Of a DNA stretch of 64,000 nt, positions 20,957-32,173 are shown one piece after another (the stretch's first letter is position 1; the number at the start of each line of letters is the position of its first letter). The stretch covers positions 93,317 to 157,316 of the forward strand of contig JAOCZO010000024.1 of the NCBI GenBank assembly GCA_026413255.1, given 5' to 3'. Under the pieces are notes generated by a model. It saw only the letters and a program-made list of their open reading frames with translations. It was not told the DNA's origin and did no database searches. A program made the position numbers and the translations under genes. This DNA is from Fereydounia khargensis. Lineage: Eukaryota; Basidiomycota; Ustilaginomycetes; Urocystidales; Fereydouniaceae.

Positions 20957-23900
20957 TCACGCCTTCCACCGTCGCATTTCAATCAGATTGTCAGGTCCAC
21001 CGTAAGCCAGGAGCGGCAGGTGTGGGTGGAACGCAATCGAGCCTACCGCAGCAGTGAACTGCGATGGGTCGACTTCAGCTGCGGGAGGCAGCAGCTGCGA
21101 CGCTGGCGATGGTGGTGCCGACGTATCTGCCACCAGCGGCGCGTTGCCCAGGTGTGCCACCGAACCGCTCGGCGCAAACGTACGCACAATCGGCTTGCCC
21201 AGCGTCTCGAGCGTTGCAAGGTTGCAGAGCAGCACATGCTGTGGCGCTGCTGCTGGTCGCAGTGGACGCGGGTTGGAAGCACTCGCAAAGACAGGGATAC
21301 GCTCGTGCACAGCCATACACGACAGCTTGCCACCGAGACGCCGGTTCAGATTCGTCTTGAAGATCGACGAGCGTCCGCGAATGTCCCACAACCGCACTTC
21401 ACCATCGACACTCGCTGTCACCAGCTCGCGGTTGCCGCGCTTCTGCAGGTGTACGTTCTGCACCCACGTCTGGTGCTCCTCCCAGAGCCGAACCAGGCTT
21501 GCCTCCGGCGGGTTCCGGCGGTCGTATACCCCCACTGTTCCATCACCAAAGCCGGCAGTGAAAATGTGTCCGACGTCAGTCTCGGATGAGAGTGAAGTCA
21601 CGCAGCTCGAGGCACGGGTAGGGATATCCTGGATTGATTTGAAAGGGCAAATGTCAGTCAAGAACCACAAAATGGAGACCAGCTGTGTCGTTGGCAACTT
21701 ACACAGACGCAGAGCTCGCGATGCGCGTCCCAGACACGAATCACGCGGCTGTCACCTCCAGCCAAAAGATGGCCTGTAATTTGGAGCCAATCAACCACTA
21801 GGCCACTCGGACGCTTGCTTCGCACCAGATCAGGCAGCGCCCGGAAGCTGCTCGCAAGTTCGGGGCCGCGGAATCCAGCAGTGGCCGCGGGCGAGTCGTA
21901 GTGTCGGTAGATGCGCACATCGCCCTCAGCCGAGCCGACCAAAAGCATCGCATCCGCCTCCTCATTGACGAAGAGCGTTGAAGTAATGTTGGTTCGCGCC
22001 GGGTTTCCGTTGGCAAACCTGCTGAGCAGACGCTTTTCTTCCCAGTCCCACACGCTGCGCAATAGAAACAACAGAAGTTGAGTGGTTCGCCCTCAACTGT
22101 TCGACATCTTTATTCTACTCACTTGATCGTGTTTTGGTCGCTCGTAGTGACCAGGTGACTCTCAAATTGATGGAACAGCATTGAAGACGGCACAGAGCCA
22201 TTTCGAATGAAGCCCAGGTGCTCGCGCCATTGAGTCTTGCCTGAATATGGTTGCAAGCAGAGCAAGTCAGAATACACACCGTCTATGCAACAAGTGCTGA
22301 CACTGTCCAAACTCACCAACTTCCTCTCCCAATGCATGCGTCTCGCTCATAAGCCGGTCGTTCCTTTGACGCTTCCACGATTGAACATTGTACTTGACGC
22401 TTCCAGGCTCTTCACTCTCGGCAGCCTGCATAACAAAGTCCAGGGTCAGAAAAGCGATACGCGCAACAGCCAGGAAGAAAGATTGGTCATGTGTCACTCG
22501 GCTTACCTTCATTTGCGGCTCAGTGTAGTACTCGCTGCACCACGCGAACAGTCGACTCTTCAAAGGAAGTGTGTCGGAAAGCTCTGCGTTTGGGGCATGC
22601 AGTGATGTCGGCGTTCCTGGCGATGTCGCCCAACGGCCGCCACGAGTGGCAGATGGCGAGGGAAGTGGAGTGTTACCAGCCGAGTTCGGCCCGCTACCGT
22701 CTCCTTTGCTGAATCGGCTCTGGTACCGCACCATGTCGAGCGCAATTAAGGCCGCAAGCGCGTCGGCCACCTTGATGTGTTCGGAGGTACCCTCAGAGCT
22801 CGTGCTTGTCGATGTACCGCCATTCTGGGAAGAGTAAGGCTCACCACTTGCATTGAGAGAGCCTTGCAGTCCTGAGGCTCCATTGCTGCCGACCTGCTTT
22901 CGCCTCTCTTGACGATTAGCGATATGAGCTAGACTCTCGGCACTAGCAGATCGGTGCGCCAACTTGGCCGTGCTAGAGGCGGGCGAGGCTGGCGTCGACG
23001 CAGCCGACTGTGCGTCGGAGCCCGGCGTGCTCAGGCCAAGTCGAGACGCGTAGGGCGAGTTGTACTGAGCAGGAAGTGCAAGTGTACCTGGACTGCGGTG
23101 AGGTGCGATGACCGCGGGTCCTGGCGGTGGGTTACCTGACGGACTAATGTCGTAGTGATGCCCGCGAGCAATGTGCTCATGGTCTGAACTGACAGGCGAG
23201 GACGGTCGCGAGTAGCCGAGCGATGCAATGGTCTTGACAGCTTGAGCAAGGGTCGAGCTTCGTTTAGGTGGGTGACTTGATGGCGATCGACCGTGTGGGC
23301 CGCTAGAGCCTCGAAGAGAGCCAGACCCAGCCACGGGCGAGTGGCTCGGGAGGCCTCCAGTTGCAGCATGTGGAGACTCGTCAACCGGCGTCGACGCACC
23401 AACGCCAGATCGAGGCGTGAGAGGGAAGTAGCTCTCTGCGTTGACGTTGGTGCTGGTGGGTGTTACGAACCGATTCGTCGCGTCCATCGCACCGAAACGA
23501 CGCATGATACTTTCAGCTGCTGTTGCAACCTCGCTTTCAAGGAGAAGTGCCACAATGAAATCGACTACGGTGCAAGCGAGGTTTGCGACCTCAGGGTTTG
23601 AGTCCACGCTGAGGTCAAGCAGTGCCACGAAGACCGTGATGAAGGCCGGGATGTTGGCAATATCTTCCTCCTCGATCTGTCCATCGATGAGGAGCTTTGA
23701 GGCTATTCGAGCAAGAAGCACCTCTTCGCGTTCCATTTGACGTTTGCTTGCTGCGCCCGGCTCGTCATCTCTTGCGGTGAAAGTGTCTCTCAAGCTAGTG
23801 CCCTGTGATGTGACCCCATCCTTGGATTTAGGCCCGCTCTCTTCGCGCGAGTAGTAAAGGTAGGCTGCAAGGACAAAGAAGCCCTTGTACTCGTACACGA

Positions 23901-26607
23901 CCGGGCTGAGGGCAATGACGAGCTCCTTGCGCACCAATGGGCTGCAATCGCCCTTGGTGGTCAACATAGCGATCGCGATGCCAATCTCGAGACCGCGTTG
24001 CTTGCCACCCGGCAGATTGGTCTCAGCACCAGTGCCCGGGCAGAACCGGCGTGGGGCCGCTGGCTTGTTGTTTGTGCTGATGGTCTCACCAGTCGTTGCA
24101 GAAATAGTATCGACTTGGTCATGACTGGAGCCTGAAGCTCCGAGCAACGTGCCCAAGGCGTAAAGGACCGCCGAGCGGACCTCAGGGGACGCATCGCTCA
24201 ACATGCAGCAAAGCTTGCCGTGCGCATCAAGTGCAATGCCCTTCGCTTTGCCCATGTCATTGTCATCCCACAGCTGGGCCAAGCAGAGTGCACTCCACTG
24301 TCGCAATAAGAAGTCATCATCTTCGAGATGTTCTAGACACGAATGCATCGCGTCTGTCTCGAGACATGCGGCCTGTCCAGCTGGGAAGTCTTGACAGAAG
24401 ACGGACAGAATGAAGGCACACATTGCTTGGTGCTCGGAAACGTTTGGAATGGGCAGGGATTGGCCACCGGCTCCAGCAGCTTGTCCACCAACGCCGCCGT
24501 TCTGGAAGGGACTGAGCACGCCAGCAAAGTAGATAAAGCCATTGTCACGGAGCAAGTCGTTTTGGCAGCTACGGTCGACCGCCAGGATGCGGGCCCAGAT
24601 GTAGATCAGAACCGGCTTGAGGTCGGCCGCGGGACTCTGTAGCAGCTTGAGCACGTACGGGAAGATACCGATACTAAGTGCAAGATTGACGGCCCAAGGG
24701 CCCAGGTCGAGGAACTGACTCAGGAGGATCAAAGCCCTCAAGCGATGCACCTGAGAGAGAAGGACCTGAAGCACAATCGGGAGCTGGTCCGGAGGATCGC
24801 GCACCGGATTCACTTCGCCATCTTGATCAAAGGCAGAGGGATCGGCTCCCGTGGCTGCTGAGGACAGACCGGCACTCGGGTTGCCGTGTGGAGTAACAGA
24901 GGCGTTCACGCGTCGACGCCGTCCCTTTCGACTAACGCCACCTTGCTGTAGCCAGACCTCGAACGCCTTGAGCTGCTCGCTGAAGAAGGTGCTGTGGCGG
25001 TATTCGAATGAGGCGAGGTGTGGGGGAACGGGAGGTCCTCCCTCGGCAGCCTCCTGCACGGCTCTCTCTTTGGCCAGCAACATGGGCAATTGGGCAAGAC
25101 ACTGATCCACCGCTAGATCCCAGCTGTCCCAGAGTGGATGGTTGTGCGTAGGTGGCAATTTGGGGTGGCTCATGGGTGTACAGTGATAGAATCGCATAAT
25201 CCTCTCGGCCAGGAGGAAGTTGCGCAGGAGGGCAGCAACCATGAGGTCGTCACGGAAGAGGCGTCTGAAGATGGTCCGTGGAAGTACGGTCCAGGCGATG
25301 GTGTCGGTGATGGCTGTAAAGATCCAGTTCAGTTCACCGAGGGGTGTCCTACGATCCTGGAGCCTACCGGGAATGTTCATCACCATGTCCACGTTCAGCT
25401 TGGACGGAAGCGGATTCTGGAGGACGAACCACCTCAGAGAGATTTCAATAGGCGAAGTGAGACAGCAAGTGAACAAGTCAGCTGGAAGGTCCGGGTTCAT
25501 CGGCAAAACCTCATCTGGTCCACAGGCGGCCAGGTGAATCGATTCGCGCAGGGGAAAGTGGGGCTCTTCTGGCTGGCCTGCCTTGGGGTCGCCTGCAGCG
25601 CCGGCCTTGGGGTCCTTGTTGCGGTCATACTGATTGCGATCTCGGTTCGCATCTCGATTGCCAGAGCGGGCGCCCTCCTCATCAGCCTTCCTCTCGGCGA
25701 GACGCTTAAAGTTGACGACGACGTTTCCGGCTGCACTGGCATCCCAGACGAAGATACAAGGGCTTCCAAGCCACGTCTGAAGGTCGTACAGTGTGACGGG
25801 GATGTACTGGGTGTAGGCCTTGTTGAAGACCCAGATCTCACCGCCGGGAGTAGGTTTGGGCACTCCATACCCATTGTAGTAAAAAAGCACACGCTCGTCT
25901 TTGGCTGCGCGACGGAGAGTGGTGCAGAAACGACGAGTCTCTTCGACGATGGGATCGAGATACTGCTTGTAACGAGTCTTTGTACTCAGCGTCTCGAATT
26001 GAGCTTGAAGATTGCGACCAATGGCGGGAAGCGCCTTGGAGACCTCGAGGGAGCCCGGATCCATCCAACAAATGAGCTTGGAGCATGGGTTTGTCTTGGA
26101 GACATCTGGCGGGTCGACACCAATGTTGAGGCACATGACGAGAGCAGCAGTGACTGTGCGGAGCCTTTCACGCATCCTCCAGTCGGGCAGATCTCTCTCA
26201 TCACGAGGCTTTGGGTTGCCTGTGGTAATGTGGCGCTTGTGGCCCCAATGAGTCATAAAGCCGTGTTCGAGCAGGACCCAGTCCTCAATATCTGGCTGGA
26301 GGAGGGCACCGTGTCGCCGGCCGGAGGTGGTGGAGAGGTCGTCATCATCGTCCTCGTCATCCTGGTCATGGTCATGAATGTGATCTTCGTCATCGTCCTC
26401 TCGGATGGCCTGATCATCAAAGTACTCGACTCCGCCATGAGCGCCGGGTGTGTGCTGACCCGCCACGAGCCCGAGGTCATTCATGCTGGGGAATGCACGA
26501 AAGTCGTTCTGCTGGTAATGGTTCGCATAGGCACCATTTTGAGGATGGATGCTTGGATGAGACAAGTTGCGTGGAATGTTGGGATTTGGTGGATTTGAGG
26601 TGGTCAT
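20957..26607 (-). CDS. KOG1: TORC1 subunit Kog1/Raptor
   Basis: Five exons: 22507-26607, 22317-22425, 22123-22240, 21703-22054 and 20957-21628, giving 1783 residues. The Raptor N-terminal caspase-like domain is unmistakable (about residues 100-300): RTVTAALVMCLNIGVDPPDV, RRFCTTLRRAAKDERVLFYY, NGYGVPKPTPGGEIWVFNK, then PCIFVWDASAAGNVV. A HEAT-type helical region follows, with a Ser/Pro-rich disordered insert (about residues 1060-1330), and C-terminal WD40 blades (HLGFIRNGSVPSSMLFHQFE, GDVRIYRHYD, IRVWDAHREL, VDGEVRLWDIRG). Raptor recruits TOR kinase substrates and senses nutrient signals at the vacuole. Intron 1 (22426-22506, 81 bp) is stop-free and a multiple of three. Residues 1-140 contain an acidic run. 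All introns are 74-81 bp or shorter in the C-terminal third, leaving 4.1 kb of uninterrupted exon 1. Confidence 0.97.
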
Positions 26608-27624
26608 GATGCCGCCGCTCTTCTGCTTGCGCTGATATTAGCGAACCGAGGATGGGGGGCCAGCGCGCTTGAATGATACGGCAGTGTTGGGCTGCTAAGC
26701 CATCAGAGGCACCTCTTCTGTGCCCGAGCCGATCGGTTGAGGCAGATAGTGATCCCTGCGCCAGCTTGTGTCTGTCGGAATACGGGCGAAAGGGAGCTCC
26801 AGTTTAAACGCTCTCTATACCTTTGATCAGCTGAGAAAGACAAGAGGATGAGCTGCCATCAGAGTTGCCGAAATCACGGATTCAAGGACTGATAGCCTTC
26901 TTCCTAGCTCAAGGAAATTGGCTAGTTGGCTGTCGGCCACAAGTCGGACTGAAAGACGTGTCGGATTAAATCTGCTCAAGTTGGGCCTGGGGTCGCTTTG
27001 AAGGTAGCCTGGCAGAGGAAGCAGACGGATGACGGAAGGCCTCGAGGCAAGGTTGAGGGTCCAAGGATGGGAGAGAGGGGGGAGAAGGGGGGAAAGAGGA
27101 AAAGGGGAGAGCGTCGGTGAGGATGGGATGTGATGGAGCAAGAAAGGGTGCGTATGTCGGATGGACCGACTTCTGACCGGACCCCAAGCCAACGTCTCTC
27201 TCTCTCTCTCACTCTGTGCCAAAGCTCAAGCTTCGCTTGCCTCGCCTGAACAATCTGACGAGCACGGCCGCCCCTCAGCCTGCGCTGCGCGTACGTCTGG
27301 TATTCGGACGCACGGCTAAAAAAGTCGACAAGCAAAGGAAAGAGGCTTGACGAGCGCAGTCAGTGCCCGGCCTGTCCACAAAGGCCCTCATCACGTGCTT
27401 GGTACGCTTTGGTCAGGCAGTAGGCAGCGCAGGGACCACTCTCTCAAAATGTAGAATGCGCAGCAGGAGCTGCTCCACATTCATTTCTCACGCAGTATCT
27501 CACGTTCACCATATAGGATCAATCTCGACCTTACAAGCTGGCCATCCCGCGGTCGTGTACTGAATCTCCCCTCCTACCTTTACATCAAAACCAGAGTTCT
27601 CAATCACTCACAGCATAGTCCACA
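26608..27624. promoter_or_regulatory. Divergent promoter between KOG1 and CSN2
   Basis: A 1017-bp spacer without a convincing reading frame. A short CT run at about 27197-27213 is the only simple repeat noticed. The last 100 bp are pyrimidine-rich and lead into the CSN2 start. Confidence 0.4.
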
Positions 27625-29551
27625 ATGTCCGACGAAGAAGTGAGTCTCTCTCAAATTCCTTAAGAGCGCAGGTGATGTGGGACTGACCAAGCTCTGACGC
27701 ACACGACAGTTTATCATGGATGATGCCGCGGACGAGGTAGGTTGCAACGAACATTCTCTCCTGCGAATATCATCTCGCTCACTAACTCGATGCTTCTGGG
27801 CACTTCTCTCCAGGACTACGACTTTGAATATGAGGAGGATGATGATATCGACGATGCTGACGCCGGTATTGAGAATCGTTACTACAATGCCAAGAACATT
27901 AAAGATACCGACCCCGACGAGGCGATACGCGAGCTCAAAGCGGTAGTTCAGGCCGAGAAAGAGAAAGGCGATTGGTAAGTGTATCCTCCCTCCTTGGACC
28001 GAGCGTGTAAGGCTGTACAGTGTAGAAGCGTCTGACCTTCAATATGTCCCCCTTTCCTATCATAGGGGCTTCAAGGCGCTCAAGCAACAAACCAAAATCA
28101 ACTTTCATCGTGGAAAGCATGTAGAGGCACTGGAGACATATACCACGCTACTCTCTTACACGAAATCGGCTGTTACACGAAACTACAGGTACGTGTCCAT
28201 AACCTCTCTCCTGTTCAATCTTAACGCCCTGCTAATGTCCTTTCTCCACTAAACAGCGAAAAGTCGATCAACAACATCCTCGACTACGTATCAAATGCGA
28301 CCAACATGGAGCTCTCAACTATGGAAGCCTTCTACGACGTCACCAAGAGGGCTCTTGAGGAAGCTAAGAACGAGAGGTTGAGCGTCAAAACCGACCTAAA
28401 GCTTGCCCGGCTGTGGCTGGCAAGGAAGGAATGGACCCGCTTGGGGAAGGTGAGCTGGCAAAGCGGCACAGAGTCTCATCCAAGGTGCATGACTGACCAC
28501 TTGAAACACCCCTGATCTTGCCGTGGAACAGACAATCAAGGAACTACGCGCTTACTGCACCACGGAAGATGGCTCTGACGACCAGTCCAAGGGCACGATC
28601 CTTCTCGAGATCTTTGCGCTCGAAATTCAGATGTACGGCGAGCTGGGCAACTTCAAGAAGCTCAAGGATATCTACAATGCCACGCTACAAGTCAAGAGCG
28701 CTATCCCGCATCCTCGTATCATGGGAGTGATCCGCGAGTGCGGTGGCAAGATGCACATGTCGGAAAAGAACTGGGAAGCTGCACAGGTTGACTTTTTCCA
28801 GGCATTCCTCAACTACGATGAGGCAGGAAGCCCGCAACGAATCCAGGTGCTCAAGTATCTGGTTCTTGCGCACATGTTGATGGGAAGCGACATTAACCCA
28901 TTCGACTCGCAGGAGACAAAGCCGTATAAGAACGACCCACAAATCGTAGCGATGACCAACCTGGTGAGCGCGTACCAGCGCAGAGAGGTGCACGAGGCTG
29001 AAAAGATTCTGCGAGAGAATCAGGCGACAATCGTTGAGGACTCGTTCATCAAGACTTACATTGACGATGTCCTCAAAGGACTTCGAACGCAGTACCTGAT
29101 TGACATCATCAAGCCCTACTCGCGAATCGAGCTGCGTTTCCTTATGCGTGAGCTGAACGTGAGCCTGGATCAGGTTGAGGAGCTGCTCATGTCTCTCATT
29201 CTGGACGGCAAGATCCAAGGCAAGATTGACCAGGTGCGCGGCTATGTTGAGCTGGACAGGAGTAACGGCAACGTCAACAAGTCTCGATACGAAGCCATGG
29301 GCAAGTGGAATGGTGAAGTTGACAAACTGTCTGCTGTTGTTGGTCACAAGCACGGTGAGTACTCAGAAAATGCAGTATTGCCATTTACCGCATTCTGACT
29401 GAACACTGTTTACTGCTTTTTGTATGGTACAAATACAGGGGCTGGAGCTGGCGGTGGGTCCATGTCGGGAAGTGGTGCGGGTAGCTCTGCTGGCAGCGGC
29501 TCGCTTCGGTTGGGCATGATGGCGGGTATTGGCCCCATGATGCGGGCGTGA
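27625..29551 (+). CDS. CSN2: COP9 signalosome subunit 2
   Basis: Seven exons: 27625-27639, 27710-27736, 27814-27974, 28066-28188, 28257-28449, 28532-29354 and 29439-29551, giving 484 residues. The first two coding exons are micro-exons of 15 and 27 bp that encode MSDEE and FIMDDAADE; they recreate the acidic N-terminus shared with animal CSN2 (MSDEE...DYDFEYEED). Conserved blocks include WGFKALKQQTKINF, SAVTRNYSEKSINNILDYV, SAIPHPRIMGVIRECGGKMH and NPFDSQETKPYKNDPQI, then a PCI domain (about residues 310-420). The signalosome removes Nedd8 from cullins, and Csn2 contacts the cullin-RING ligase. The C-terminal tail is Gly/Ser-rich and ends GMMAGIGPMMRA, unlike animals. Its 3' end is 85 bp from that of REV7. 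Confidence 0.95.
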
Positions 29552-29636
29552 AGGGCAGTGTATTCTACGTGGCGTCGATGCGACGATACGATCTAGTATT
29601 TCTATTCCACTTGCACTACGAGCGTTGGGGGCAAAG

Positions 29637-30599
29637 TCAGTGTGAAGGACTAGGATGGGAATCATGGTCGCTATCACTGCTCTCGCTGTGGGACTCTTGA
29701 GCTCTTGTCTCTCCGAGCATCATCCTAGCTCGCTTTCTCTTGGTTGGTTTGGTTGCGTTCGGGTCGAGGGGCTGGTCGATGTCTCTTTCGTCAGTGGCAT
29801 TCCGAGAATTCCTTGTCTGGGTTAAGACTGGAGTTGGATTTGGGATGGAAGAAGGAGTGGCGGATGAAGACTTTGCAGCCACATCTTCCTGAACATAGAG
29901 CATGAGGTTGATGACGCCAGAGTCTAGCGTCTTGATAGGTCTGATGGACGTCGAGTCCGGAGAGGAGGTGTCTGGGTCAGCAGGTACCCAGTCTGCTTCC
30001 AGTGGAGCATCAGATCCATGCGTACGTTGCGGGGTGACGTTGTCATGCTTCATCTCGAGGAGAAGGGCGAAGGTGAGTTCGTGCTGAGGGTTGATGGAGT
30101 GTAAGAGGCCGTCTACAACCATGATCTTCTGGAGAAAGGCACGGAAGGCAAGGTCAGCCTCGGCGCGGGAGAGGTTGGCAGATATGGCGAGCGTGCGATC
30201 GCGTGGGTCTATGTGGGGTAAGAGGTAGTCGAGTGCAAAGACGTAGCGCTCGTATGCGGGTGTGTCGAGTGATGTCGCTGGCCGAATAGCGAGTATCACA
30301 CGGGCCACACTGCCCCGGTCCATCTCGTGTCGCACTGCACGCAGCACGCGCGCGATGTACTCGTTGAGACCGGGGTGGCGAGACTGGTAGCATGGGTGAT
30401 GGTACTTGCGACGACGGACAAAGACGTCGGAAGGATAGACGCCTCTCAGGCACAGGAGCGTGTGTATCGATACTTCGAGGAACTCGACGAGCGCATCGAG
30501 TAGCTCGTAGTAGGATAGAGGCGAGTCGGAGAGCTGCACATGAGCCTGGGCGGCTACAACAGCATCGCGGTCGATGGCGCGTGCCTTTCCCTTGTCCAT
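29637..30599 (-). CDS. REV7: Rev7/MAD2L2 HORMA-domain protein
   Basis: Single exon, 320 residues. The HORMA domain fills residues about 25-245: YELLDALVEFLEVSIHTLLC, VYPSDVFVRRRKYHHPCYQS, HPGLNEYIARVLRAV, and the closing safety-belt part (WVPADP then RPIKTLDSGVINLMLYVQE), which aligns with human MAD2L2. Rev7 is the accessory subunit of DNA polymerase zeta and binds Rev3 and Rev1 peptides in translesion synthesis; in animals it also acts in shieldin. A tail of about 75 residues beyond the domain is Ser/Pro-rich with a basic patch (KPTKRKRARMML), a likely nuclear signal, absent from the 211-residue human protein. Whether the tail is functional is unknown. It is convergent with CSN2. Confidence 0.92.
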   Translation of the reverse strand: MDKGKARAIDRDAVVAAQAHVQLSDSPLSYYELLDALVEFLEVSIHTLLCLRGVYPSDVFVRRRKYHHPCYQSRHPGLNEYIARVLRAVRHEMDRGSVARVILAIRPATSLDTPAYERYVFALDYLLPHIDPRDRTLAISANLSRAEADLAFRAFLQKIMVVDGLLHSINPQHELTFALLLEMKHDNVTPQRTHGSDAPLEADWVPADPDTSSPDSTSIRPIKTLDSGVINLMLYVQEDVAAKSSSATPSSIPNPTPVLTQTRNSRNATDERDIDQPLDPNATKPTKRKRARMMLGETRAQESHSESSDSDHDSHPSPSH

Positions 30600-32173
30600 G
30601 ATTCTATTCTATCGTCCGAGGTCTGTGTTTGATAGTGACGAGGAAGGAAAGGTGAGGGAGGCATCACATGAACACCTCCACTCTTTTTGCCGGGGCAGAT
30701 CTCGACCCAACACCCCGATCAAGGAGGACGCGTCGAGAGCAGATCGGGGATGAGCGTAAACACTCGGCCGAGCAGAGACGAGTCAGGCTCGGATGGATGC
30801 ATTGCATTACAGTAAGGGAACGGTTAATTTCTTTGCCGCGATGGGATGCGCAGCGCAACTGCGTGTGATTGGTTGGGGACGACATCCGAACCTCAGGATC
30901 AGATAAGAAGAAAATCACACGCGCCGACAGACTGTAAAGCCGGATTGCCAGAATGGCTCTGCCTACAGTATTTGATTGGCTACTGAGCAGACGTAGGCTG
31001 CGTGGGAGAAAGGGAGGGGGGAGACAAAGGAAGGCCCGCAGGGCAGACAACGTGTCGGATTGGGACTGCGATTGGGATCGCGGTTGGGCTGAAGGGGGGC
31101 CGGTATCTGATTGGATCGGATCAGATTAGCAGTACAGTGAAGTACTGGCACTGTAAATGCGGATGTGCGTGTCGTCCGGAAGGCTTGCGGCTTTCCTTGC
31201 CTTGGCGTCATGCGTGGGAATGCGCAGCTGAAAGCAGACTGTGACGCAGGCAGGGCAAGTCAAGGCAGAGCAGGGCAGTGCCGGGCAGGGCAACGGCCTA
31301 GAAAGGGTTTGTTGACTTGGCTGCCTGCCTGCGCGCGATTGCCTTCTTTCTGTCCTGAAAATCGATTTGGCGAGCCCAACAGGCACGAGGCGGGAGGAGG
31401 CCACGTCCAGTCAAGGGGGGGAAAACCGCAACCCAAACAAATCAGCTCGGGCTGGGCTGCCTGGCAGCAGTTCGAGACCACTCTCATTCACTGAGCGAGG
31501 CGCGGCGGGCAAGGCTGCGTGAGTCGAGTGCTGACGCTTCCTGCCGCTGCTGCTGCTGTTGCTGCAAATTTCAAAATGTTCAGTCAGACACGGCAGACAG
31601 GCTCAGACTCGTGTCTGTTTCTGCCAGAATCGGCATTGGACGCCACTGAATCACACTCGAGTTGAAGGCTAATGGCTGCTGCTGGACTGCCTGGCTGCTC
31701 CCCCCCGCCTTCGGGCCCTCCCTCCTTCTCCGGCCCCCAAGAATTCCTCTCTTCCGAATCCACCCTTGGATGGAGTGAGCCTCTCATCCTCAGCTCAGCG
31801 CGTTGTGACTAAAACTCTCTCTCTCCCTCTTCCACTTCCATCCCCATCTCATCGTCTCTTTCCACCTTAGCATCTGCTCGGTTCAGCTCTTCCGATCTCT
31901 CACTCACTAACTCATAGTCACAGCTGGAGTATCTTGTTTCCATTGGCGTCCCGTTCAGGCGCATCACTCTCTTTACTTCTCCATCAATTGGACACACATA
32001 GGACCTGCATCGCTTCAACAGTCGCCGTCTCTTCATAGTCGTTAGGAAGGCTCAACAGGCTCGCAAGTACACTCCCAATCATCTCCTTCCTCGCCACCAC
32101 CTTTGCACGTCGAGCCTCGAGCTCGCACGCTTTGGCTCTTACCTCGATCCCTTCCTACTCCATCCTGTCCAAT
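30600..32173. other. Spacer between REV7 and AIF-like gene
   Basis: About 1.57 kb, holding both outward-facing promoters. No credible coding frame. It includes GGCAGGGCA-type short repeats around 31250-31300, a TACAGT/AGTACT motif at about 31130-31146 and a CTG/TTG run near 31543-31564. The last 300 bp are pyrimidine-rich and probably form the 5' leader of the flavoprotein gene. Confidence 0.45.

Noticed and set aside
25138-26598. 486-codon plus-strand frame opposite KOG1 exon 1
   Set aside because: Complement of the Raptor caspase-like domain. The length is explained by strong constraint and GC-rich third positions on the coding strand.
32132-32173. Fourteen extra N-terminal codons on the AIF-like protein
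   Set aside because: They begin at a TTG; the first in-frame ATG is 32174.
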